43,218 nucleotides of DNA. Origin: Planctomycetota bacterium. Lineage in GTDB: Bacteria; Planctomycetota; PUPC01; JACPCR01. Location of the stretch: NCBI GenBank assembly GCA_027625095.1, contig JAQBXN010000068.1, positions 1 through 43,218 of the forward strand, in the 5' to 3' direction. The translations under genes and the position numbers were made by a program. Under the pieces are notes generated by a model. That model saw only the letters and a list, made by a program, of their open reading frames with translations, ran no database searches and had not been told where the DNA came from. Position 1 is the first letter of the stretch. Each line of letters begins with the position of its first letter. This document shows positions 21,830 through 30,734 of the stretch, piece after piece.

Positions 21830-24800
21830 CTACCGCAAGATCAGTTGCCCGTAGCCAGTGGGGTTTGTGTAGCTCTTGTTGAAGCCGGCCCACGCGGCTT
21901 CAACCTGCACCTCAAACGATCCATCCGCATCGAAGACCGTCGTGTCGAATCCGAGGGTCATGCCTGCGCTTGGGGTTACGCCAAGCTTTTCCCATGGGCA
22001 GATGATCTCGATGGCAAAGCCACTCTCGAGCCCTGATTTCACGAGGGCGAAAGCCGAATCCAGCCTGGTGGTTTCGCCCTTGCTGTTGGCCAGGAGAGCC
22101 TGCAGGTCTTGACCAGTCATGCGAATCTGGACCAGGAAGTCATCGTCGCTCTGCCTGGTGTCGAAGAGGTCGTCCATCAACTTCGTATCGATGCTGATGA
22201 TGGCATTGTCACCCGTCCAAGGCCCTGTATGACCGGTGGGGAATCGCACGTCATCGTCTTTCACCTTCAACGCAAGATAAAGGTTCTTCGCATCCCACCT
22301 GGCAAAGGTAGATGCGCCGATGTCATCCTGATCGGCGATATGGTTCGGGCCGCTGCGGACCTGGATAAGCTCATAGCTGCCGGATGCCCTGCGTGTGGTG
22401 TGGATGAACGCGGGAGCGACGCCTTTCCAGTCATCGAGACGGCCATCGAGGATCGGGGGCTCCGCGGCCCGTGGCGCGGGCATGCACCAGAGCCCGGCCG
22501 TCTGACTGACCCGGCCTCCGGCGAATTGCAGGCTCGCAACCCCCTGGCTCAGGGGACGTCTCACGGCCAGGCCTTCACGAAATGCGATGTCTACCCACTT
22601 GGTGTCGCCAGCAGAGATGCCGGTGATGTCACGTTCGAGTTGGCCGCCTTCGCTGAACATTCCCCGCGCCTCTGTAATGTTGAGCGTGCCGCTTAGCGGA
22701 TCTCCGGAACTGTTGGCAACTGCGGCCCTGAAGAGCGTCCCACCTGTTTCGGTGCCGATGCAAATACCTCTCAAAGAGATGCGTTCTATAAACTTTGCGC
22801 TCCTCATCGCCACGGCAATGTTTTCGACTGGGACTGAGCCAGCATTCAGATAGAGGGGCTGTCCCTCAAACTCCACTTTTGTCCTGCCACCGGCGACCTC
22901 TGAAGGAACAGCATTGCCGAAGCAATCATGAAGACTGCCAGTCAATTCCATATCGAGGCGGTAGTCGCCATATCTCACTTCGCCGTAATTCAGGATCGGG
23001 CCCACCCAGAATGCGAGCCAGTGGTCGCCATTCCGCTTGAAGGAAAACGCGACGAGTTCCTCGCTCTGGGTTTCGAGCAACTGGCCGTCTATCGCGTCCT
23101 GAAGAAAATTACCGGTAGCGGAGTAAGCGGCCGCCACGTTGTGAACGGTGCCGTCGAAATCAAATATGTTCGTGGGCCGTAATCGATAAGGATTGATGAC
23201 CGTTGGAATAGCCGAATACAAAACAAATCGTTCGACGTTATAGCGCAGCCGATGCACCGTCATCGCGGCAGCAGTCGTATCCACCGGGCTGCGGTAGAGC
23301 GTTGTTTTGTTCATCTCCTGCAGGCCCAGAATATCGGCGCGGGTGCGGTACATGCTGCGCGTCGGGAAAGCAAACCCGCTGAACCAGAGCGGCACATTCC
23401 ACTCTTTTGCCAGTTGGGAATAGGCCGCGTGTTTTGAGTGTTCGCCATGGACCGCGCTGAAGTTTGCATCACAAATAGCATTCAGATACTCCGGACCAAG
23501 GACTTTTAACACCTGTTCCTGGTGGTTGGGCTCAGAGCTGACGATGACCACGGCGTCCGGATCTGCTTTACGCACCGCGTCCACCGCAATTTTGTGATAG
23601 AGCGGGTAGACCTCGAAAGGCATTTTGAAATCCGTCATCTCATCCTGGAGATTCCAGACATCGATTTTGTCCTTGAAGCGAAGGGCGAATGCGTAAAGGT
23701 CTTTCTCCAATGCGGCCAGGTTTGGCGGATTGTGATGGCCTCTGACAGTGCCTTCGTAATGCAGGTTCTTCTGCTGCTGGTGATAGAGAATCTCGGTCGC
23801 GTGCTGGACTTTTATTCCGTGCTTCTCAGCCACCATGAATACCTTTTCAAGGGCGTCGAAATCCTTCGGCTCCTTGATGTGGCGGGCTTCGCCGTCCGCC
23901 AGTGTGCCGTTCCAGGGCGTGCCGAGTTCCTGCATGATTTTCACGGTCCATTCGTGGCCCGTCTTGCCGTAAAAACCGCACATGCCGCCCGCTTCACGCG
24001 CCGGCAGATTGATGATCGAAAGCTCGGCGACATCCTGATTGGTTCCTGCATCGTGGATAGCCGCGCTGAAGATTCCCCACCGTCCACACGCGAGATCCAG
24101 GGGAAGATTCAAAGCCGCGCCAGGGCCACACTGGACGTTAACCGGCCTGGACAGCACAACGATATTCCGGTGGTCACGAACAATCAGCTCCAGATCTGCC
24201 TGCCATGATTCTGCCGCGTGATTCGCCAGCGTGAGGATGGCCGGTGCGGTGTCTTTATCGTGATAGATGTTTGCGACCCGGTCGCTCATCAGCCCGACTT
24301 CATGCACGTCACGGGTCTTGAATGCCTCCCCTTCCTTCAGGCCGACGGAAACAGAGTCGATCCACACACTGCCCGGTTTCGCCGGATCGCCGCCGGGGAC
24401 GACTTGAACGTAATAGCGGCCGGTCGGGTCGGGCGACAACTCGACCGTTCCCGAAAATGTCTTCCATCCACTCTCAACCAGAGCGCCTTTGGGGGCCAGA
24501 CTGACGGACTTCCCTTTGGTGTCATAGACAAAGATACCCACGCTGGTGGGTGCAGAACCGCGGAGGCTGATGGACAGATTCACCCGTTCGCCCGAGTGGC
24601 CCCGAAACATCTCGCTGAACACACCTGCTCCGGGGGTGGCAATCTCAAGGCAGTGCTGACCGTGCTGGGGATCAGTTTTGACGAGATTGATCCGAGTCAA
24701 AAACGCCGCGCCGTGGTAGCCGGTATTTGCCAACCAGGAAGTGGTTGTCCCAACTTCGAATGAGCCGTTCGCTATCCGATTACCCTCGGCAATGGGCGCA

Positions 24801-25432
24801 AGCTGTGTCTCTGTTGCCTTTGTCTGCTCGTCTTCCGGTATGGATACCTCCTCCCTGCGGCCCGGAGTCACGACCTGGTAACGAAGATCATTCGTCACCA
24901 TGAGCCGGTCGAGCATGATGGTCGGGATGGGATGTTCCGGCACGTCGCCGATGGACCAGCGTTCGATCATGAGGGTCTTAATCGTGATCTGCTGCGCAGG
25001 TCTCGTCAGCGTGAAGTCATGTGCGTCTACCGAATAGTCACGGGCCTTATAGGTGTCGGCGTCCCAGATCACCTTCCAGCTCTGATCGCCGATGGTCACC
25101 TCAACTCCGTTCTTGCCGCCGCTGCGCATCTTGATGATGTGGAGGAAGAACCGATATTTCCCGGGAGCCAGGGCCTGTTTGAGCGAATAATCGATCGAAG
25201 CGCCGACAGATTGCGCATCGCAGATGGCAATCGCGTACCCGTTGCTGTGTTTCATCTCCATCGAATACCAGCCCTGCCCCGGCAGCGTATGCCAGTCCGG
25301 CCGATGGGTGGCATTGTCAAAATCCTCGCCCTGAATATCGAGGAATATCGGCTCTGGTTCGCCATTCATGGGCAACCAACTGGCGCAACAGATGCCCAGG
25401 AGGATCAGGCTGATCTTTGAAAGATTATTCAT
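21830..25432 (-). CDS. Large secreted glycoside-hydrolase-like protein with N-terminal CBMs and C-terminal CBM9-like domain
   Basis: A 1200-residue protein. The start is ATG 25432 (MNNLSKISLILLGICC, a signal peptide) with AGGGA six bases upstream. In order: a carbohydrate-binding-like beta domain (about 30-160), a CBM4/9-type jelly roll (about 215-370, NGSFEVGTTTSWLAN), a beta linker, a TIM-barrel region (about 480-900) with VWNLQDEM (W593-E598) where clan GH-A enzymes carry the acid/base (WNEP), and a C-terminal CBM9/DOMON-like domain (about 1000-1200, ILDGRLDDWKGV ... RWDAKNLYLALKVKDDDV). Likely secreted and active on polysaccharide. The exact GH family is not recognised. It shares this layout with the genes at 31016 and 38203. 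Confidence 0.72.
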   Translation of the reverse strand: MNNLSKISLILLGICCASWLPMNGEPEPIFLDIQGEDFDNATHRPDWHTLPGQGWYSMEMKHSNGYAIAICDAQSVGASIDYSLKQALAPGKYRFFLHIIKMRSGGKNGVEVTIGDQSWKVIWDADTYKARDYSVDAHDFTLTRPAQQITIKTLMIERWSIGDVPEHPIPTIMLDRLMVTNDLRYQVVTPGRREEVSIPEDEQTKATETQLAPIAEGNRIANGSFEVGTTTSWLANTGYHGAAFLTRINLVKTDPQHGQHCLEIATPGAGVFSEMFRGHSGERVNLSISLRGSAPTSVGIFVYDTKGKSVSLAPKGALVESGWKTFSGTVELSPDPTGRYYVQVVPGGDPAKPGSVWIDSVSVGLKEGEAFKTRDVHEVGLMSDRVANIYHDKDTAPAILTLANHAAESWQADLELIVRDHRNIVVLSRPVNVQCGPGAALNLPLDLACGRWGIFSAAIHDAGTNQDVAELSIINLPAREAGGMCGFYGKTGHEWTVKIMQELGTPWNGTLADGEARHIKEPKDFDALEKVFMVAEKHGIKVQHATEILYHQQQKNLHYEGTVRGHHNPPNLAALEKDLYAFALRFKDKIDVWNLQDEMTDFKMPFEVYPLYHKIAVDAVRKADPDAVVIVSSEPNHQEQVLKVLGPEYLNAICDANFSAVHGEHSKHAAYSQLAKEWNVPLWFSGFAFPTRSMYRTRADILGLQEMNKTTLYRSPVDTTAAAMTVHRLRYNVERFVLYSAIPTVINPYRLRPTNIFDFDGTVHNVAAAYSATGNFLQDAIDGQLLETQSEELVAFSFKRNGDHWLAFWVGPILNYGEVRYGDYRLDMELTGSLHDCFGNAVPSEVAGGRTKVEFEGQPLYLNAGSVPVENIAVAMRSAKFIERISLRGICIGTETGGTLFRAAVANSSGDPLSGTLNITEARGMFSEGGQLERDITGISAGDTKWVDIAFREGLAVRRPLSQGVASLQFAGGRVSQTAGLWCMPAPRAAEPPILDGRLDDWKGVAPAFIHTTRRASGSYELIQVRSGPNHIADQDDIGASTFARWDAKNLYLALKVKDDDVRFPTGHTGPWTGDNAIISIDTKLMDDLFDTRQSDDDFLVQIRMTGQDLQALLANSKGETTRLDSAFALVKSGLESGFAIEIICPWEKLGVTPSAGMTLGFDTTVFDADGSFEVQVEAAWAGFNKSYTNPTGYGQLILR

Positions 25433-25682
25433 GTCGTGTCCCTGCTGATAAATCGTGGATGAGGTCTGGCCGGAAAGCCGCGGCCGTGCTTCTGTTGGCG
25501 AAGAGATAATGTCGAATCCAGTTGCGGTCAAGAAGCTGGATGCAGGAACCCCGTGGTGCGGGAACTCCGCGACTCTCAAGGATGACTTTTATGTGTGATG
25601 AGTGTCTCGACTGCCAAAGCGACAGAGGCCCCCGTGGTCGGAGTTTCCGGCTGCGGCATTCTGAACGCCGGCCTTTTTGACT

Positions 25683-27776
25683 TCAGTTCTCTCCGCCCAG
25701 GACGACTTCTTTGCCAAGATTGCCGAGATGGTCGGCAATCAGGTCGTGGATGTTTTTCATGAGCAGGAGGCGATTGTTTTTTATCGCTTCATCGTCGACG
25801 AGCACCATGACGTCGGCAAAGAATTTTTCGATCGGTTCGGCAAATACGTCGTGGTAGCGTCTGGCGGCGGCAACAAAGTCGCGCTGCTCGAAGAGTGATC
25901 GGATTTCGTCCTCGTTTTCCTTCAGCGCATGGAACACGGCTCGCTCAAGTTCCTCCTTGAGAAGGTCGGTGCAGAGGTCGCCGGTGGGTTGGCTCTTCTT
26001 AGTGATGTTGAAGGTGCGCTCGACTACCTTGACCAGTGAAGTCCAGAAATTCTGTTTGGACAGCTCGGTGATGGCATCCAGCCGGGCTTTGAGGTCGAGC
26101 AGGTTCTCGAATCCCGCGGAGAGCGCGGCATTGACCAGGTCGTATCGATAGCCCGCGTCAAGAAAGAAATGGTTCAGGCGGTCTCGGACGAAGTCAAGGA
26201 TCTGGTCAAGAACACCACTCTCGACCTCGAGGGAATCGGGCAGGTTACTCAGCCCATGTTCGAACATGGCCCGGAGCGAAATTGAGATGTTTTTTTCGAG
26301 CAGAATACGAATGATGCCGAGGGTCTGACGCCGAAGGCCATAAGGATCCTGGCTTGCGGTAGGAGACAATCCTGCTGCAAAACAGGAGGAAACAGTGTCC
26401 GCCTTTTCGGCCAGGGCGAGGAAGGCGCCGATGTCGGATTCAGGCAGCGCTCCGGCAGCCTGTTTGGGAAGGTAGTGCTCTTCAATGGCATTGGCGACCG
26501 CCGCGTGTTCACCGTCCTGCAGAGCGTAGTGCCGGCCCATGACGCCCTGCAGTTTTGCAAACTCATAGACCATGTTTGTAAGCAGATCCGTCTTGCAGAG
26601 CATTGCTGCCCGGTCGAGATGACCTGCCGTCGCTTCATCCAGACCGAGTTTATCGGCGATGAAACCAGCCATGCTGCGCAGGCGCTCTGTTCGCTCGTAA
26701 TAGCTCCCGAGTTTGACCTGATAGAGCACGTCTTTCAGGGCTTCGACTCTGTCGGCGAGTCTGGTCTTCCGGTCCTCGTCCCAGAAAAAGCGGGCGTCGG
26801 ACAGCCTCGCCCGGAGGACGCGTTCATTTCCTGTGCGGATAACATCATCATGGGATCCGTCGCGGTTGCTGACGAATGCGAATTTATTGACAAGGTCGCC
26901 GTCGCTGTTGCGAACCGGGAAGTAGCGCTGATGCCCCATCATGGCCGCTTCGATCACTTCGGCCGGTACCTCGAGATAGTCTTCTTCGAATGAGCCTTCG
27001 ATGGCGTGAGGCCATTCGACGAGGTTTTTTACCTCCTCGACCAGCTCCGGCTGATTGTGCGATGAACCGTACGAGGCATAGATGATGGCCAACTGGCTCT
27101 CGATCTGATCGCGTCGTTTATCGAGATCGGCGACGACTTTGTTCGCTTCAAGAGCGCTCTCGAAGGCATTGAAATCTGCCGATTCGATCGACACAGAATC
27201 TTCACCAAGAAATGGATGCCCGGCGGTCTTGCGGCCGGAGGCAACGCCGCTGTATTCGAACGGCACAACATCCTTATCAAAAATGGCAAGAATGCTGCGG
27301 ACAGGGCGTGCGAATCGTGTGCTTGGGGTAAGCCAGTACATGGACTTCGGGAACGGCAGCGTTTCTATGAGCGCGGAGAGAACCCCTTGAAGAATTTCGG
27401 CAGTGGGTTTGCCTTCGACGTGGGTGACTACGTAACAGTATTCGCCCTTGTCTGTCTCTCGAAGCATCACCTCGGAAACGTCGACACCATTCTTTCGGGC
27501 GAAACCTTCCGCGGCCCTGGTCGGTTTACCTTCGCCATCGAAGGCTACCCGCCTGGGTGGGCCGGCCACTTCCATGTCGATACTTTCCTGCATGGAGGGA
27601 AGGCCGGCCGCGTGCAGTATCAACCGGCGGGGTGTTCCGGTTGTTCTTAGAGCCTTCGCCTCAAGGCGATTGCTCTTGAGGGCATTCTCAAATCCAGATT
27701 TCAACGCGGCGAGTGCCGGCTCAATGTAGCCGGCGGGAATTTCTTCGGCCCCGATTTCAAATAACAGGTCTGGCAT
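25683..27776 (-). CDS. glyS: Glycyl-tRNA synthetase beta subunit
   Basis: A 697-residue protein matching the bacterial alpha2beta2 GlyRS beta chain in length and start (MPDLLFEIGAEEIPAGYI). Other family text includes KSMYWLTPSTRFARPVR, VPAEVIEAAMMGHQRYFPV, RVLRARLSDARFFWDEDRK, and a C-terminal DALR-like anticodon region (ERAVFHALKENEDEI, VDDEAIKNNRLLLMKNI). It recognises tRNA-Gly and works with GlyQ, encoded 129 bases upstream. A degenerate AAGAAC-type leader precedes the ATG. No clear terminator is seen after the stop. Confidence 0.97.
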   Translation of the reverse strand: MPDLLFEIGAEEIPAGYIEPALAALKSGFENALKSNRLEAKALRTTGTPRRLILHAAGLPSMQESIDMEVAGPPRRVAFDGEGKPTRAAEGFARKNGVDVSEVMLRETDKGEYCYVVTHVEGKPTAEILQGVLSALIETLPFPKSMYWLTPSTRFARPVRSILAIFDKDVVPFEYSGVASGRKTAGHPFLGEDSVSIESADFNAFESALEANKVVADLDKRRDQIESQLAIIYASYGSSHNQPELVEEVKNLVEWPHAIEGSFEEDYLEVPAEVIEAAMMGHQRYFPVRNSDGDLVNKFAFVSNRDGSHDDVIRTGNERVLRARLSDARFFWDEDRKTRLADRVEALKDVLYQVKLGSYYERTERLRSMAGFIADKLGLDEATAGHLDRAAMLCKTDLLTNMVYEFAKLQGVMGRHYALQDGEHAAVANAIEEHYLPKQAAGALPESDIGAFLALAEKADTVSSCFAAGLSPTASQDPYGLRRQTLGIIRILLEKNISISLRAMFEHGLSNLPDSLEVESGVLDQILDFVRDRLNHFFLDAGYRYDLVNAALSAGFENLLDLKARLDAITELSKQNFWTSLVKVVERTFNITKKSQPTGDLCTDLLKEELERAVFHALKENEDEIRSLFEQRDFVAAARRYHDVFAEPIEKFFADVMVLVDDEAIKNNRLLLMKNIHDLIADHLGNLGKEVVLGGEN

Positions 27777-27820
27777 TTTTCTTAGTTCTTCTTGTTCTTG
27801 TGTCTCAGTTCTTTAGTAAA
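27777..27820 (-). repeat. Degenerate AAGAAC leader before glyS
   Basis: On the minus strand the 44 bases before the glyS ATG are A-rich with repeated AAGAAC/AAGAACT words and almost no T in the last half. It is another short-period leader that abuts a start codon; no clear Shine-Dalgarno is seen, though AAGAAG lies near -13. Confidence 0.5.
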
Positions 27821-27905
27821 TCCCGGCAGATTCAGATCTGCGTTCCGTTGTCCCTTCAGGACAGAAGAGCAAATCCAACGGAACAACGTGGGGTGCTCCT
27901 GATTA

Positions 27906-28811
27906 TCATTCTTCCTCTTTCAACCATTTTTCCCGTTCGGCTTCGTCCTTGAGAAGCGGAAATTTCATCCCCTTCCGAAGTGCCAGATATGCCTTGGCAC
28001 AGTCACGGGCAATGTTCCGTACGCGGGTGATGTAGCCGGTGCGCTCGGTGACGCTGATGGCATTGCGGGCATCGAGCAGGTTGAAAGCGTGCGAGCACTT
28101 CAGCACGTAATCGTATGCGGGAATCGGCAGGCCGGCTGCGAGGGTATCTTTGCATTCCTGCTCATACTTGTTGAAGAGGTCGAACAGCATGACAATGTTT
28201 GCTGTTTCAAAGTTGTATTTGGAAAACTGCACTTCATCTTCGTGATGAATTTCGCCATAGGTCACGCCATCGACCCAGGTGAGATCGTAGACGCTTTCTT
28301 TCTGTTGGATGAACATGGCGATGCGTTCGAGACCATAAGTGATCTCGGTGCATATGGGGTCAAGCTCGAGACTGCCGACCTGCTGGAAATAGGTGAACTG
28401 TGTGACCTCCATCCCATCGAGCCAGACCTCCCAGCCGAGCCCGGAAGCGCCGAGGGTCGGGGATTCCCAGTCATCCTCGACAAAGCGGATATCGTGCTTT
28501 TTCAGGTCGACGCCGAGCGATTCAATGCTGTTCAGATAAAGCTGCTGAGAATCTTCAGGCGCTGGCTTCAGAATGGCCTGGTACTGGTAGTAGTGCTGGA
28601 GACGAATGGGGTTTTCGCCGTAGCGTCCGTCGGTGGGGCGCCTTGAAGGTTCGACGTATGCGGCCTTCCACGGCTCGGGCCCGAGCGAACGGAGTGTGGT
28701 GGCGGGATTGAACGTCCCCGCGCCGACTTCGATGTCGTATGGTTGCCAGAGAACGCAGCCATAGTCGGACCAGTACTGATTTAATGAATGAATAATTTCC
28801 TGAAAGGTCAT
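27906..28811 (-). CDS. glyQ: Glycyl-tRNA synthetase alpha subunit
   Basis: A 301-residue protein beginning MTFQEIIHSLNQYWSDYGC; the frame is open to 28853, but ATG 28811 gives the conserved family start. The class II catalytic core is complete (WQPYDIEVGAGTFNPAT, EPSRRPTDGRYGENPIRLQHYYQYQ, LGWEVWLDGMEVTQFTYFQQ, EITYGLERIAM). It activates glycine and forms the alpha2beta2 enzyme with GlyS. glyQ and glyS are probably one operon. Upstream is the duplicated repeat at 28831-29115. Confidence 0.97.
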   Translation of the reverse strand: MTFQEIIHSLNQYWSDYGCVLWQPYDIEVGAGTFNPATTLRSLGPEPWKAAYVEPSRRPTDGRYGENPIRLQHYYQYQAILKPAPEDSQQLYLNSIESLGVDLKKHDIRFVEDDWESPTLGASGLGWEVWLDGMEVTQFTYFQQVGSLELDPICTEITYGLERIAMFIQQKESVYDLTWVDGVTYGEIHHEDEVQFSKYNFETANIVMLFDLFNKYEQECKDTLAAGLPIPAYDYVLKCSHAFNLLDARNAISVTERTGYITRVRNIARDCAKAYLALRKGMKFPLLKDEAEREKWLKEEE

Positions 28812-28830
28812 GTTGTGGGATTCGTAATGC

Positions 28831-28947
28831 GTATCGCAGCCGTAAGGCCGCAACCAAAGAGAAGAGAAGTGCTTCCAACGAATTCAAGGAAACAACGAAT
28901 GGGGAAGCCAAAATCTTTCAAAGAAAACAAGAAACTCAACTGTAACC
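28831..28947 (-). repeat. Intergenic repeat upstream of glyQ, copy 1
   Basis: Unit A (75 bases, 28831-28905) is joined by two bases to unit B (40 bases, 28908-28947). Unit A contains a small hairpin GCAGCC/GGCCGC around GTAA. Both units are repeated exactly in copy 2. Confidence 0.9.
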
Positions 28948-28949
28948 AT

Positions 28950-29115
28950 GTATCGCAGCCGTAAGGCCGCAACCAAAGAGAAGAGAAGTGCTTCCAACGA
29001 ATTCAAGGAAACAACGAATGGGGAGGGAGGAAGAATGCAATTTGGCATTGGCTTAGCCTGATGAGGCTTACCCCTCCAAAATCTTTCAAAGAAAACAAGA
29101 AACTCAACTGTAACC
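28950..29115 (-). repeat. Intergenic repeat upstream of glyQ, copy 2 with 51-base spacer
   Basis: Unit A (28950-29024) and unit B (29076-29115) are identical to copy 1, but 51 bases (29025-29075) separate them instead of two. In frame on the minus strand both copies encode the same peptide-like text (VVSLNSLEALLFSLVAA), but with no ribosome site or consistent start; I treat it as non-coding. The rest of 28812-29191 holds nothing else I can name. Confidence 0.9.
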
Positions 29116-29191
29116 GTGTAAAAGTGTTTTGCCGGACGTGATCGTCCTTTGCCGTTCGGCCGCAGGCCCGCTCTCACGCCGCGACTGGCCA

Positions 29192-29515
29192 CTATAATTC
29201 GTTTTTCTCCTTGTGGTCTTGCCAGGAATTCGGTGGCCTGCCCTGCCCAAACGGAAACTGGCCGGTGCCTTTGTTCTTATGGTCTCTCGTGAGCTTGTTC
29301 AGCCTTCTTATTCTGCGGACCATTATGATGATCATGATGGCTGCCGCGGCATACAGGAGATACATCCAGTGGCGGCCCGGCCAATTTAGAAAGACAGGCC
29401 ACAGCGAGGCGATGGCGACTATGACGGCAGCGTCTTCCCACCATGGCGTCGATGGTTGCGGAGTCTCTTCCCCGGGGCTGCCGGGCGGGAACGGGGCTTT
29501 GCCTTCAGGAAACAT
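29192..29515 (-). CDS. Small membrane protein downstream of moaC
   Basis: A 107-residue protein of unknown family. The start at ATG 29515 is chosen because AGGAAGG lies six bases upstream; it overlaps the moaC end by 11 bases. It begins MFPEGKAPFPPGSPGEE (Pro/Gly-rich), has two hydrophobic segments (VIVAIASLWPVFLNW, YLLYAAAAIMIIIMV) and ends in a polar tail (about 35 residues, RRIRRLNKLTRDH...). Translational overlap suggests co-expression with moaC. Function unknown. Confidence 0.65.
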   Translation of the reverse strand: MFPEGKAPFPPGSPGEETPQPSTPWWEDAAVIVAIASLWPVFLNWPGRHWMYLLYAAAAIMIIIMVRRIRRLNKLTRDHKNKGTGQFPFGQGRPPNSWQDHKEKNEL

Positions 29516-29990
29516 CGGGCGCCTTCCTCTGAAAATGTCCGCTCTTCCCACCAGTCTTCTCGGTCAGGTAGAAAGGACCGATTTCCATGCCCCGATCAAC
29601 GGATTTGCACATGTCGTAGACGGTCAGGCCAGCGGCCATTGCGGCAGTCAGGGCTTCCATCTCGACTCCGGTTCTCGAGGATGTTTTCGTGAACGCACGA
29701 ACTAACAGACTGGTGTCATTCATAAACTTGAATTCAACCTCCACCTTTTCCAGAGGAATCGGATGGCAGAGGGGTACAAGCTCCGGGGTTTTCTTGGATG
29801 CCATGATGCCTGCAATCCTGGCGATCTGAAGGACGTCTCCCTTGGATACCTGTTTGTCCCGGATCAATTGGAGGGTCTCGGCCTTCATGGTGACCGTGCC
29901 CTCTGCGGTTGCTGTGCGCACGCTGATTTCTTTGCCGCTGACGTCCACCATCCTGGCGGCCCCCGACTCATCGAAGTGAGTAAGTTCCAT
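29505..29990 (-). CDS. moaC: Cyclic pyranopterin monophosphate synthase MoaC
   Basis: A 161-residue protein matching MoaC over its whole length: ARMVDVSGKEISVRTA, ARIAGIMASKKTPELVPLCHP, TSSRTGVEMEALTAAMAAGLTVYDMCKSVDRGMEI. The active-site region (KTPELVPLCHP, with Lys in KSVDRG) is intact. It converts the MoaA product into cyclic pyranopterin monophosphate in molybdenum-cofactor synthesis. No other Moco gene lies here. It starts two bases after a 59-residue membrane protein and overlaps another one downstream. Confidence 0.97.
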   Translation of the reverse strand: MELTHFDESGAARMVDVSGKEISVRTATAEGTVTMKAETLQLIRDKQVSKGDVLQIARIAGIMASKKTPELVPLCHPIPLEKVEVEFKFMNDTSLLVRAFTKTSSRTGVEMEALTAAMAAGLTVYDMCKSVDRGMEIGPFYLTEKTGGKSGHFQRKAPDVS

Positions 29991-29992
29991 GA

Positions 29993-30172
29993 TTATTCCA
30001 GGCTGTCAGGGGCGTCTTTGCCCTGAAGCAGCTTCCCAATGAAGAAAAGAGCGATTCCGCCGGCCAGCACCTTCATCTCAAACTTAATGTCATTTTCGAT
30101 AAAGCCGGCCATCAGCCCCATCGGCAAAATGCAAAGTGCAACGAGTTGAAGTATGCGGCCGAAGTGAGACAT
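29993..30172 (-). CDS. 59-residue two-helix membrane protein upstream of moaC
   Basis: A short frame from ATG 30172 to TAA 29993 encoding 59 residues. It has two hydrophobic stretches (ILQLVALCILPMGLMAG and VLAGGIALFFIGKLL) around a polar turn (FIENDIKFEMK), and ends GKDAPDSLE. The hydrophobic pattern, GC-rich third positions and two-base spacing to moaC argue for a real gene. No family recognised. It forms a three-gene minus-strand run with moaC and the membrane protein at 29192. Confidence 0.65.
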   Translation of the reverse strand: MSHFGRILQLVALCILPMGLMAGFIENDIKFEMKVLAGGIALFFIGKLLQGKDAPDSLE

Positions 30173-30374
30173 GAAACCAATTCAGTGAAAGTGGACGAGC
30201 GTCGCGGGGTGAATTATAGGGAGTGGATAAGAGGTAACAATCAGGGGGGAGGGGGTGAGTGCTGAATCCTGAAAGACCAAAAATCTGTCCTCAAGCAAGT
30301 TTGGCTTTCTTCCCATTTACTGGTAACTACACTTTGCCCTCTGTTTTCCCAAACCTTATTTCAGGAGCGACGCC

Positions 30375-30734
30375 ATGAGTGAAACATGTGACCTCACCAG
30401 TAAAAAATGCAAACCCTGCGAAGGCGGGGTGGCTCCCTTGACCAGGGCGGAAGCTGGGCAATTGCTCAAGCAGACACCGGAGTGGGCGATCAGCGATGAT
30501 GGCATCCGAATCACACGGAAGTGGACTGTGAAGAACTTCGTTGCTGCGATGGAGTTCTTCAACAAGGCAACGGAAGTGGCTGAAAAAGAGGGGCACCATC
30601 CGGACTTTCATCTGGTGGGCTACCGTAACGTGACCGTCGAACTCTGGACTCATGCCATCGGCGGTCTGTCAGAAAATGACTTCATCGTCGCAGCCAAAAT
30701 TGACCAGCTACCCATTAAGCTTCGGTCCGCGTAA
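30375..30734 (+). CDS. phhB: Pterin-4a-carbinolamine dehydratase
   Basis: A 119-residue protein with the PCD/DCoH core: WAISDDGIRITRKWTVKNF, the EGHHPDF active-site motif (residues about 73-79), and VTVELWTHAIGGLSENDF. It dehydrates the carbinolamine made by aromatic amino-acid hydroxylases; relatives have also been linked to molybdenum-cofactor proteins. AGGAG lies seven bases before the ATG. An N-terminal CxxC-like stretch (CDLTSKKCKPCEGG) precedes the fold. It is divergent from moaC and overlaps the zinc-ribbon gene by one base (TAATG). No phenylalanine hydroxylase is nearby. Confidence 0.9.
   Translation: MSETCDLTSKKCKPCEGGVAPLTRAEAGQLLKQTPEWAISDDGIRITRKWTVKNFVAAMEFFNKATEVAEKEGHHPDFHLVGYRNVTVELWTHAIGGLSENDFIVAAKIDQLPIKLRSA

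Noticed and set aside
25647..25678. Plus-strand terminator-like hairpin with five T residues between two minus-strand genes
   Set aside because: No plus-strand gene precedes it for over 250 bases, the stem is only five pairs, and on the relevant minus strand the T run is on the wrong side.
28831..29115. CRISPR-like array
   Set aside because: Only two long units (75 and 40 bases) with unequal spacers and no cas genes; does not fit a CRISPR array.
28884..29192. Minus-strand frame of about 100 codons in the glyQ upstream repeats
   Set aside because: Made up of the duplicated repeat units themselves, with the same text twice and no ribosome site; treated as a repeat and not a gene.
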